From assembly GCF_000013385.1 (NCBI RefSeq), contig NC_007760.1, positions 806,001 to 870,000 on the forward strand: DNA of 64,000 bases, read 5' to 3'. The position numbers and the translations under genes were made by a program. Numbering within the stretch: the first letter of the stretch is position 1; each line of letters starts with the position of its first letter. This DNA comes from Anaeromyxobacter dehalogenans 2CP-C. GTDB taxonomy: Bacteria; Myxococcota; Myxococcia; Myxococcales; Anaeromyxobacteraceae. The notes below the pieces were generated by a model. The model did not search any database, was not told the DNA's origin, and was given only the letters and a program-made list of their open reading frames with translations. This document shows positions 1 to 9,585 of this stretch, piece by piece.

Positions 1-1746
<1,746 letters not shown>

Positions 1747-1749
1747 GCC

Positions 1750-2031
1750 ATGGCCGATCGGGTGCGCGCGCGCATCGTGGTGTCCGGCCGCGTCCAGGGC
1801 GTGGCCTTCCGCCAGTCCGCGGCGGACGAGGGGCGCCGCCTGGGCGTGAAGGGCTGGGTCCGCAACCTGCCCGACGGACGCGTGGAGGCGGAGGTCGAGG
1901 GCGAGCGCGCCGCGGTGGGCGCGCTCGTCCGGTGGTGCCACGCGGGCCCGCCCGCCGCGCGGGTGGACGGGGTCGAGGTGGAGTGGGTGGATCCCGCCGG
2001 CGACCTGGGCGCGTTCGAGATCCGGTTCTGA
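1750..2031 (+). CDS. acyP: acylphosphatase
   Basis: A 93-residue enzyme that hydrolyses the carboxyl-phosphate bond of acyl phosphates in the cytoplasm. The family signature GRVQGVAFR carries the catalytic arginine, and the second motif GWVRN carries the catalytic asparagine, both correctly spaced. The length matches the family norm of about 90-100 residues. The ATG lies 3 bases after the ligA stop, with a GGAG-like sequence inside the ligA end, so the two genes are probably co-transcribed. It could alternatively be an RNA-binding homologue, but the catalytic residues are intact. Confidence 0.95.
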   Translation: MADRVRARIVVSGRVQGVAFRQSAADEGRRLGVKGWVRNLPDGRVEAEVEGERAAVGALVRWCHAGPPAARVDGVEVEWVDPAGDLGAFEIRF

Positions 2032-2202
2032 GCCGGCCGCGACCTGGCCGGGGGCTCCGCCCCGGGGGGACGCGGGTGCGGGCTCGACCCGCGCCGCGCG
2101 CCGTGCTATTCAGCCCGGCTCCGCCGGAATCTCCCGCAGATCCGGCGCCTTCCACCCCGACCGGCGGGCGACACGCGGTTCGAACCCGCGGCCCGAAGGG
2201 AC

Positions 2203-4899
2203 ATGAAGACCGACCTCGCGCTCTCCTCGTCCGCGCTCGACGAGCTCGTCCTCCAGGCGCAGAAGCCCTCCCGCTACGTCGGCGCCGAGTTCGGCGCGGT
2301 GGTGAAGGACCTCTCCGCCGCCCGCGTCCGCTTCGCCCTGGCGTTCCCCGACACGTACGAGGTCGGGATGTCCAACCTGGGCTTCCGGCTGCTGTACCAC
2401 CTGCTCAACGACCGGCCGGAGATCGCGTGCGAGCGCGTGTTCCTGCCGTGGCCGGACATGGAGGGCATGCTCCGCGCGCGCGGCCTCCCGCTGTTCACGC
2501 TCGAGTCGCGGGCGGCGGTGCGCGGGTTCGACGTGCTCGGCATCACGCTCCAGTTCGAGCTCGCCTACACGAGCGCGCTCGCCATGCTGGACCTCTCCGG
2601 CATCCCGCTGCTCGCGCGCGAGCGCGGCGACGAGGACCCGCTGGTGCTGGCCGGCGGCCCGTGCGCGTTCAACCCGGAGCCGGTGGCGGACTTCTTCGAC
2701 GCGTTCGCGGTGGGGGAGGGCGAGGAGGTCGCGCTGGAGATCGCCGACGCGGTCGCGGAGAGCGGCTTCCGCCGCGGCGGCGCGACGCGCCCGGAGCTGC
2801 TCCGGCGCCTGGCGCGCATCCCCGGCGTCTACGTGCCCTCGCTGTTCGCGCCGCGCTACGACCCGAGCTCGCGGACGCTCGCCGCGATCGAGCCGCTCCT
2901 GCCCGGCTACGAGAAGGTCGAGCGCCGGGTGATGCCGGACCTGAACGCGCTCCCGACCAGCGCGTACACCCGCCCGCTCGTCCCGTTCATGCAGACCGTG
3001 CACGACCGGCTCCCCATCGAGCTGCAGCGCGGCTGCACCCGCGGCTGCCGCTTCTGCCAGGTCGGCATGATCACGCGCCCGACCCGCCAGCGCGATCCGA
3101 AGCAGGTGCTGGCGCTGGCCGAGACCGGCCTGCGCGCCTCCGGCTACGAGGAGGTGGGGCTGCTCTCGCTGTCGTCGGGCGACTACGGCGCGCTGAACGG
3201 GCTCCTCGACGACTTCCTGGCGCGCTGGGAGGGCGAGCGGATCGCGATGAGCCTGCCCTCGCTCCGCACCGAGACGATGAACGAGGCGCTCGCCCAGAAG
3301 ATCGCCCGCATCCGCAAGACCGGCTTCACGCTCGCGCCGGAGGCCGCCACCGAGCGCATGCGCGCGGTGATCAACAAGGGCAACCGCGAGGAGGACCTGC
3401 TCCGCGCGGTCGAGTCGATCTTCGGGAACGGCTGGTCGCTCCTGAAGCTCTACTTCATGATCGGGCTCCCGGAGGAGCGCGACGAGGACGTGGTCGCCAT
3501 CGCCGAGCTGGCGAAGCGCTGCCTCGCGGCCGCGCGGCGCGTGCTGCCCAAGGGCGAGGGCTCGCCGGCGATCCACCTCGGCGCGTCCACCTTCGTGCCG
3601 AAGCCGTTCACGCCGTTCCAGTGGGAGCCGATGATCCCGCCCGAGGAGACGCGCCGCCGGCAGGCGCTCGTCACCGCGGCGCTGGGCGGCCGGAACGGCG
3701 CGATCCAGTTCAAGCCGCACGACTCGCGGCAGTCGTCCATCGAGGGCGCGCTCGCGCTCGGCGATCGCCGCGTCGGCACCGCGGTGCTCGCCGCGTACCG
3801 CCGCGGCCAGCGCCTCGACGGCTGGAGCGAGTGGTTCGACGAGCGGAACTGGCTCGCCGCCTTCGAGGAGTGCGAGCGCGAGCACGGCGTCGGGCTGGAC
3901 TGGTTCGCGCACCGCCGCCGGCGGCTCGACGAGGTGCTGCCCTGGGACCGCATCGACTGCGGCGTCACCAAGGCCTACCTCCAGAAGCAGCTCGCGGCCG
4001 CCCGCAACCTCGCCGAGGTGGCGGACTGCGTGCTCGAGCCGTGCACGGTGTGCGGCGCCTGCGACTACGAGGTCGTGAAGAACCGCACCTACGAGGCGAA
4101 GGACTACGTCCCGGAGCCCCCGCGCCCGTCGCGCCCGGCGGACCCGCCGGTCCGCACGCTGGTGCGCGTCCGCTACGCCAAGCTCGGGCGGCTGGTGGCG
4201 CTCTCGCACCTCGAGACCATGCACGCCCTGCTGCGCGCCGTCCGGCGCGCCGGGCTGCCGGTGGCGTACTCGCAGGGCTACCACCCGAAGCCGCGCGTCT
4301 CGTTCGGTCCGGCGCTCCCGGTCGGCCTCGAGAGCCTCTGCGAGCACCTGGATCTGGATCTCCTCGGCGCGGTTGACCCGCAGGAGGTCCTGGCGCGGCT
4401 CGCGCCCGAGCTCCCGGAAGGGCTGAAGGTGCAGGAGGCCCACGTCCTCGACCCGCACGCACCGTCCATCTCCGAGGCGCAGCGGGCCGTCCATTACCGC
4501 GCCGAGTTTCCTCGGGAAACCTGGGACGAGCCGGCCCTCGAGGCTCGGGTCGCCGCGTTCCGCGACGCGGACCAGTCGGTCGTGACCCGCGCGGCGCCGC
4601 CCAGGCCCCGCGGAAAGGGTCGGGGCCAGAAGGTCGCGGCACGGAAGCAAAGAGAGATAGACTTGAAGGACATCGTGACCCACCTCGCGGTCGAAGGCCC
4701 GGGGGCGGTCGCGTTCAGCTTGCGGGCGGATCCGTCCGGGAGCGCCAAGCCAGCCGAGGTGCTGGCGGCGATCTTCGGAGAGGACGGCACGCCGCCCCGG
4801 GGAGTGAAGGTTTTGAAGGAAGGCGTGAGCTTCGCGAGGAGCGGGCATGGACGGCCGGAGCCGAGCCAGCCCCGCGCGCCTCGCTACCTCGACGCCTGA
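2203..4899 (+). CDS. radical SAM protein (TIGR03960 type) fused to a DUF2344/TIGR03936 domain
   Basis: A protein of 898 residues. The N-terminal half looks like a B12-binding-like fold (FPDTYEVGMSNLGF near residue 50). It is followed by a radical SAM domain with the cluster motif CTRGCRFC near residue 278 (bases 3034-3057) and the downstream GLPEERDEDV segment. After a cysteine-rich stretch (CTVCGACDYE near residue 615) comes a C-terminal domain starting near residue 648 (VRVRYAKLGRLVALSHLETM). It resembles DUF2344, a radical-SAM-linked domain often encoded next to RNase E/G; an RNase E/G gene does follow, after 186 bases. The chemistry of this family is unknown, and the link to RNA metabolism is inferred from context. 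Many lineages encode the two parts separately. Confidence 0.88.
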   Translation: MKTDLALSSSALDELVLQAQKPSRYVGAEFGAVVKDLSAARVRFALAFPDTYEVGMSNLGFRLLYHLLNDRPEIACERVFLPWPDMEGMLRARGLPLFTLESRAAVRGFDVLGITLQFELAYTSALAMLDLSGIPLLARERGDEDPLVLAGGPCAFNPEPVADFFDAFAVGEGEEVALEIADAVAESGFRRGGATRPELLRRLARIPGVYVPSLFAPRYDPSSRTLAAIEPLLPGYEKVERRVMPDLNALPTSAYTRPLVPFMQTVHDRLPIELQRGCTRGCRFCQVGMITRPTRQRDPKQVLALAETGLRASGYEEVGLLSLSSGDYGALNGLLDDFLARWEGERIAMSLPSLRTETMNEALAQKIARIRKTGFTLAPEAATERMRAVINKGNREEDLLRAVESIFGNGWSLLKLYFMIGLPEERDEDVVAIAELAKRCLAAARRVLPKGEGSPAIHLGASTFVPKPFTPFQWEPMIPPEETRRRQALVTAALGGRNGAIQFKPHDSRQSSIEGALALGDRRVGTAVLAAYRRGQRLDGWSEWFDERNWLAAFEECEREHGVGLDWFAHRRRRLDEVLPWDRIDCGVTKAYLQKQLAAARNLAEVADCVLEPCTVCGACDYEVVKNRTYEAKDYVPEPPRPSRPADPPVRTLVRVRYAKLGRLVALSHLETMHALLRAVRRAGLPVAYSQGYHPKPRVSFGPALPVGLESLCEHLDLDLLGAVDPQEVLARLAPELPEGLKVQEAHVLDPHAPSISEAQRAVHYRAEFPRETWDEPALEARVAAFRDADQSVVTRAAPPRPRGKGRGQKVAARKQREIDLKDIVTHLAVEGPGAVAFSLRADPSGSAKPAEVLAAIFGEDGTPPRGVKVLKEGVSFARSGHGRPEPSQPRAPRYLDA

Positions 4900-5085
4900 A
4901 CGTACGACGCGCCCCGCCGGTGCCGCGCACGAAACGCGGCCGCCGGGCGCGAGGAGACGCGAAGCTTTGAGCGCCAGCTCGACAGCAGATCCGACCCTCC
5001 CGGCTCCACCGGGACGTTCGCGATCGTGGCCCGCCGGATGGGGCCTCGCTCTCCCCGCGCCTGAACGGGGCGAGAGAGGACCATC

Positions 5086-7692
5086 ATGGCGGGCAACAGC
5101 ATCCTCGTGATCAACGCGGCAGGCGCCGAGACGCGCGTCGCGCTGGTCGAGAACGGGACGATCCACGAGTACTACCTCGAGCGGAAGCGCGAGAAGGGGA
5201 TCGTCGGGAACATCTACAAGGGCAGGGTGGTCCGCGTGCTCCCCGGCATGCAGGCCGCCTTCGTGGACATCGGCCTGGAGAAGGCGGCGTTCCTGTACGT
5301 CGGCGACGTGTACGGGGATCCGGACTTCTCCGAGGAGTTCGAGCTCACCGAGGGCGAGCACCGCGCCGAGGTGACCGACGTGCCGAGCGAGCAGGAGGCC
5401 GAGGAGGCCGAGCTGCGCGCACGGACCGCTCCGGCCGAGCCCGCCGCCGCGCCCGCGGGGGTCGAGGGTTCACCGACCGTGGATGTCTCGCCTGCGGCCG
5501 TGCCCGCCGAGGCCGCGCAGGGCGAGGCTTCGCCGGCCGAGCCGACGCCGGTGGAGGCGGCTGCGGCCGAGCCCGCTCCGGCCGAGGCGCTGCAGGGCGA
5601 GCCGGCCGCCGCGGAGCCGCCGCCCGCGCCGCTCACGCCCATCGCGCTCACGCAGGAGATCGGCATGGCGCCGGTGCCGGCGATCCCGGGCCTGCCGGTG
5701 CCGCCGCTCGCCGACGCGCCCGCGGCCGAGGCCGAGCCCTCGATCGCGCCGGCGGAGGCGGTCGCCCCCGTCGCCGAGCCCGCCGAGCCCAGCGAGGCCG
5801 CGACGCCGGCCGCCGAGACCGCTCCCGCGGCCGAGGCTGCCGCGGCGACCGAGGCCGCGCCGGCCCAGCCCGCCCAGCCGGAGAAGGATCGGATCCAGGC
5901 TCCCGCGCGCGACGCCGCGCGCGAGGCCCGCGGCGACCGCGAGCGCGATCGCGGCGACCGCCGGCGCGACGAGCGGGGCCGGCGCGACGGCCGCGAGGGC
6001 CGCGATGGTCGCGAGGGCCGCGAGGGCCGCGAGGGTCGCGAGGGCCGCGAGGGCCGCGACCGCAACGGCCGGAACGGGCGCGAGGAGAAGCGCACCAAGG
6101 AGGCGAAGAACATCCAGGATCTCCTGAAGGAGGGCCAGGAGGTCATCGTCCAGGTCGCGAAGGATCCCATCGGGACCAAGGGCGCCCGCATCACCAGCCA
6201 CATCTCGCTGCCCGGCCGGCACCTCGTGTTCATGCCGACGGTGGACCACATCGGCATCTCGCGGCGGATCGAGAAGGACGGCGAGCGTCGCCGGCTCCGC
6301 GAGATCGTGGACCGCATGCGCCCGGAGGGCACCGGGTTCATCGTGCGGACCGTGGCCGAGAACGTCGAGGCGGCCAAGCTCGAGGCGGACATCCGCTTCC
6401 TCATCCAGGTGTGGAACGACATCATCCGCACCAAGGACAAGGTCTCGGCGCCCGCCCTGCTGCACGGCGACCTGGACCTCATCCTGCGCGCCACCCGCGA
6501 CCTGTTCACCGCGGAGGTGGGCAAGCTCGTCATCGACGACCGCGACGAGTACGAGCGCATCCTGCGCTTCGTGCACGACCAGGCGCCGCACCTCGAGTCG
6601 CAGATCGAGTCCTACCTGGGCGAGGAGCCGATCTTCGACGCGTACGGCATCGAGCAGGAGCTGAAGCGCGCCGCGCAGCGCAAGGTGTGGCTCAAGTCCG
6701 GCGGCTACATCATCATGGACCAGGCCGAGGCGCTCACGGCCATCGACGTCAACTCGGGCCGCTACGTCGGCAAGAAGAACCTCGAGGAGACGATCACCAA
6801 GATCAACGTCGAGGCCGCCAAGGAGATCGTCTACCAGCTCCGGCTGCGCAACATCGGCGGCATCATCATCATCGACTTCATCGACATGGACAAACCCCAG
6901 AACCGCGACAAGGTCTTCAAGGCCTTGCAGGACGCGCTGGGGCGGGACAAGGCCAAGACCAACGTCCTCAAGATCTCCGAGCTCGGCCTCGTCGAGATGA
7001 CGCGCAAGCGCGTGCGCGAGTCGGTGACGCGGGTGATGAACGAGCCGTGCCCGTACTGCGACGGCCGCGGGCACGTGAAGTCGAAGATCACCATCGCGTA
7101 TGAGATCTTCCGCGAGATCCGGCGCGAGGCGCCGCACTTCCCCGAGCCGGTGCTGGTGGTGAACTCCCACCCGGAGGTCGCGCGCATCCTGCAGGGCGCG
7201 GAGCGCGAGGAGCTCCGCTACCTGATGGACCGCTTCAACAAGACCATCCAGGTGAAGCCGCAGTCCGGGTACCACCAGGAGCAGTTCGACATCTACGGCC
7301 GGCAGGAGCGCGCCGAGCAGGGCGGCGGCGCGGGCGGCGGTGGCGGTGGTGGCGGCTCCGGAGGCGGCGGTGGAGGTGGCGGCTCCGGCTCCGGCGGCGG
7401 TGGCGGCGGTCGGGATCGGGATCGCGGCCGCGGGCGCGACCGCCGCGGCGGCCGGGGCGAGCGGAACGACCGCGGCGAGCGCAGCGATCGGAACGAGCGG
7501 AACGACCGCGGCGAGCGCAGCGATCGGAACGAGAAGAACGACCGCGGCGATCGCACCGAGCGCGGCGAACGCAATGAGCGCACCGAGCGCGGCCAGCGCG
7601 AGGATCGCGGCGAGCGCGGGGGCGAGCGTGCCGAGGGCGGCGAGCCGCGCACCGCGCCCGAGGCCCCGGCGCAGGGCGGCGAGAAGGCCTGA
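5086..7692 (+). CDS. rng: Rne/Rng family ribonuclease E/G with large low-complexity insertions
   Basis: Endoribonuclease for mRNA decay and rRNA/tRNA maturation. The ATG follows GAGAGGA at a good distance. Residues 1-85 hold the first half of the S1 region (GIVGNIYKGRVVRVLPGMQA). About 250 residues rich in Ala, Pro and Glu then intervene, ending in Arg/Asp-rich and GRE-repeat sequence (near bases 5990-6060). The S1 and catalytic core resumes at about residue 345 (VQVAKDPIGTKGARI). The DNase I-like catalytic aspartates are present in TAIDVNSG and IIIIDFIDMD, and the zinc-link cysteines in CPYCDGRG. The C-terminus has a polyglycine tract and RG/RN/RD-rich repeats that could bind RNA. It is 868 residues against about 490 for RNase G, all of the excess being low-complexity sequence. 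Whether it works as RNase E or RNase G cannot be told. Confidence 0.95.
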   Translation: MAGNSILVINAAGAETRVALVENGTIHEYYLERKREKGIVGNIYKGRVVRVLPGMQAAFVDIGLEKAAFLYVGDVYGDPDFSEEFELTEGEHRAEVTDVPSEQEAEEAELRARTAPAEPAAAPAGVEGSPTVDVSPAAVPAEAAQGEASPAEPTPVEAAAAEPAPAEALQGEPAAAEPPPAPLTPIALTQEIGMAPVPAIPGLPVPPLADAPAAEAEPSIAPAEAVAPVAEPAEPSEAATPAAETAPAAEAAAATEAAPAQPAQPEKDRIQAPARDAAREARGDRERDRGDRRRDERGRRDGREGRDGREGREGREGREGREGRDRNGRNGREEKRTKEAKNIQDLLKEGQEVIVQVAKDPIGTKGARITSHISLPGRHLVFMPTVDHIGISRRIEKDGERRRLREIVDRMRPEGTGFIVRTVAENVEAAKLEADIRFLIQVWNDIIRTKDKVSAPALLHGDLDLILRATRDLFTAEVGKLVIDDRDEYERILRFVHDQAPHLESQIESYLGEEPIFDAYGIEQELKRAAQRKVWLKSGGYIIMDQAEALTAIDVNSGRYVGKKNLEETITKINVEAAKEIVYQLRLRNIGGIIIIDFIDMDKPQNRDKVFKALQDALGRDKAKTNVLKISELGLVEMTRKRVRESVTRVMNEPCPYCDGRGHVKSKITIAYEIFREIRREAPHFPEPVLVVNSHPEVARILQGAEREELRYLMDRFNKTIQVKPQSGYHQEQFDIYGRQERAEQGGGAGGGGGGGGSGGGGGGGGSGSGGGGGGRDRDRGRGRDRRGGRGERNDRGERSDRNERNDRGERSDRNEKNDRGDRTERGERNERTERGQREDRGERGGERAEGGEPRTAPEAPAQGGEKA
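7461..7532 (+). repeat. 36-bp perfect tandem duplication inside the RNase E/G tail
   Basis: Bases 7461-7496 are repeated exactly at 7497-7532. They encode a 12-residue Arg/Asn/Asp/Glu-rich unit in the disordered C-terminal tail. Degenerate copies continue downstream to about 7600. The period is a multiple of three, so the reading frame is kept. The identity at the DNA level suggests a recent slippage duplication. Confidence 0.85.
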
Positions 7693-7700
7693 GGCGGGCC

Positions 7701-9020
7701 GTGCCGGCGCGCCTCGACCAGGGCTCCGGGGTGGCGAGGGTGGAGCGCGAGCTCCGCTTCGCCAGCACCGCGCTCCGGCTGGCGCTGCGGGTGGTGGAGG
7801 GCGAGACCGTGCGCCTGCGCGCGATGGCCCTCACCTACATCTCGCTGTTCGCGCTGGTGCCGGCGCTGGTGGTGGCGTTCTCGGTGGTGCAGGCGTTCAC
7901 CGGGATGGACGCCATCTCCAGCCGCGTCCACGACTTCCTCATCCAGAACCTGGCCGTGGGCGCCCGCTCGTCCATCGAGCCGTACCTGGATCGCTTCATC
8001 CGGAACGCCCACGCCACCAGCGCGGGCGTGGTGGGCGGGGCGCTGCTGGTCTGGTCGGCGGTGACGCTGTTCACGAACGTCGATCACGCGGTGAACGACG
8101 TCTGGGGGATCCGGCGCCGCCGCAGCGTCACCCAGCAGGCCGTCACCTACTGGGTGGGCCTCACCCTCGGCCCCATCCTGCTCGCGGCGTCCACCACGCT
8201 CGGCGCGTACACGCAGACGCTGCTCGCGAACACCGGCGTGCGCGCCCTGGTGGTGCTGAGCGGCACGCTGCTCAACTGCGCGTTCTTCGCGACGCTCTAC
8301 CAGATCGTCCCGAACACGCGCGTGAAGCTCCGCGCGGCCGTGGTGGGCGGGGTCGCGGCGGGCGTGGCCTGGGACGTCGCGAAGTGGGGCTACGCGTTCG
8401 TGGTCGCGCGCATCTTCAAGTACCACGCGATCTACGGCTCGGTGGCGGCGGTCCCGATCTTCCTGTTCTGGCTGTTCGTCTCCTGGACCATCGTGCTGTT
8501 CGGGGCCCGGCTCGCGTACGTGGTGCAGTACGCGCGCACGCTCATGTCCCCGGCCCCGCGCGCCGACTCGGCCATCGCCCGCGAGATCCTGGCGGGGCGG
8601 ACGCTCTTGCTGGTCGCGCAGGCGTTCGACCGCGGCGAGGACGCGCCGGACCCTGGGGACGTGGCCGCGCGGCTCGGAGCGACCCCCGAGGAGGCGAGCG
8701 AGGCCCTGGCCGTGCTCCGGCTGAGGGGCATCGTGGTGTCGCTGGCCGACGGGGGGCTCGTCCCGGCCCGCCCGCTGGAGAAGATCACGCTCCTCGACGT
8801 CCGGCGGGCGGTGTCCGGACGGGAGGCGCGTCCGGACGAGCGCGGCATCCTATCGGAAATACTGATGGATCTCGAAGCGAAGGCCGCCGGGCAGCTCGAC
8901 GCGGTCACGTTCCGGGAGCTGTGCGACCGGGAGCGCGCCCGCGAGGCCGGCCATCCTGCCCCGGGAACGGGTGCCTCCGAAGAGGCGGATCCAACGGCCG
9001 CAGGCCACGCGCGCGTGTGA
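7701..9020 (+). CDS. YihY/virulence factor BrkB family inner-membrane protein
   Basis: 439 residues, GTG start 9 bases after the RNase E/G stop, so the two are probably co-transcribed. The first 290 residues show the YihY/BrkB pattern: an early amphipathic region (RLRAMALTYISLFALVPALVV) and about six membrane helices. The family was once called ribonuclease BN, but that activity belongs to another gene, so no nuclease function should be inferred from the old name. Residues from about 300 on form a soluble extension with a helix-turn-helix-like pattern (DVAARLGATPEEASEALAVLRLRGIV) and a short second segment (LEKITLLDVRRAV). This extension resembles a winged-helix fold but is not identified. 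Confidence 0.88.
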   Translation: MPARLDQGSGVARVERELRFASTALRLALRVVEGETVRLRAMALTYISLFALVPALVVAFSVVQAFTGMDAISSRVHDFLIQNLAVGARSSIEPYLDRFIRNAHATSAGVVGGALLVWSAVTLFTNVDHAVNDVWGIRRRRSVTQQAVTYWVGLTLGPILLAASTTLGAYTQTLLANTGVRALVVLSGTLLNCAFFATLYQIVPNTRVKLRAAVVGGVAAGVAWDVAKWGYAFVVARIFKYHAIYGSVAAVPIFLFWLFVSWTIVLFGARLAYVVQYARTLMSPAPRADSAIAREILAGRTLLLVAQAFDRGEDAPDPGDVAARLGATPEEASEALAVLRLRGIVVSLADGGLVPARPLEKITLLDVRRAVSGREARPDERGILSEILMDLEAKAAGQLDAVTFRELCDRERAREAGHPAPGTGASEEADPTAAGHARV

Positions 9021-9080
9021 CCGGGAGCGGATCCCCAGGTCGGGGTCCCGCCCACCCAGACGCGCATGCCCGTGGAACCC

Positions 9081-9109
9081 TTGCTGATTTCGGAGCCTTC
9101 GGCTAGGCT
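9081..9109 (+). promoter_or_regulatory. candidate sigma70-type promoter of the HU/IHF gene
   Basis: TTGCTG (9081-9086), a 17-base spacer and TAGGCT (9104-9109) lie in an unusually AT-rich patch between genes. The predicted transcription start near 9116 gives a leader of about 50 bases before the ATG at 9166. The spacing is ideal, but the -10 matches the consensus at only three of six positions. Confidence 0.4.
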
Positions 9110-9165
9110 CTCCCCATCCCGAGCGGCTTTCCAAGGGTGGGGGCCGTCAGCGAGCCGGAGTCCCG

Positions 9166-9516
9166 ATGCTGAAGTCGGATCTCATCAACATTCTCGTCGT
9201 GAAGCGCGGTGTGACCCAGAAGCAGGCCGAGGCCACCATCGAGACGATCTTCGACTCGATGAAGGACGCGCTCTGCAAGGGAGAGAACATCGAGATCCGC
9301 GGGCTTGGCGCGTTCCACGTCAAGCACTACGACGGCTACCAGGGGCGCAACCCCAAGACCGGAGAGGTGATTCCGGTGAAGCCGAAGCGCGGGATCCTGT
9401 TCCGCACCGGCAAGGAGCTGCGCGACCGCGTGAACCGGCCGGAGCTGGGCGGCGCGAAGCCGTCCCAGTCGGAAGGCGAGGGCCAGGGCACGCCCCCGGT
9501 CGCCGCCGGCGCGTAA
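9166..9516 (+). CDS. HU/IHF family DNA-binding protein (IHF alpha-like)
   Basis: A small nucleoid protein of 116 residues that bends DNA as a dimer. The N-terminal helices (MLKSDLINILVVKRGVTQKQ) and the beta-arm sequence with the conserved GRNPKTGEVIPV segment are unmistakable for the HU/IHF family. The IEIRGLGAFHVK strand is closer to IHF than to classical HU. It extends about 20 residues beyond the usual 95-residue core with a Ser/Gln/Gly-rich tail. It is monocistronic, with its own candidate promoter upstream, and converges on the type III secretion operon. Confidence 0.93.
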   Translation: MLKSDLINILVVKRGVTQKQAEATIETIFDSMKDALCKGENIEIRGLGAFHVKHYDGYQGRNPKTGEVIPVKPKRGILFRTGKELRDRVNRPELGGAKPSQSEGEGQGTPPVAAGA

Positions 9517-9539
9517 CCGCGCGGCTTTGCTCGGTGGTG

Positions 9540-9570
9540 GCGGGGTCGGGCCGCGAGGCCGCGACCCCGC
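9540..9570. terminator. bidirectional hairpin between HU/IHF gene and sctV
   Basis: A nine-base perfect stem (9540-9548 with 9562-9570) continues into a four-base GGCC stem with a GCGA loop and one bulged G at 9561. It sits in the 69-base gap between two convergent genes. There is no T-run on either side, so it may terminate weakly or act with Rho. Confidence 0.55.
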
Positions 9571-9585
9571 GCTGCGTTCCGGGCC

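Noticed and set aside
2110-5361. A 1083-codon antisense frame over the radical SAM gene and the RNase E/G start
   Set aside because: Low-complexity His/Arg/Val/Leu sequence without a recognisable domain; an artefact of GC-rich antisense frames.
7701-9020. Calling the YihY/BrkB gene ribonuclease BN
   Set aside because: That name is historical; the RNase BN/Z activity belongs to an unrelated metallo-beta-lactamase family protein.
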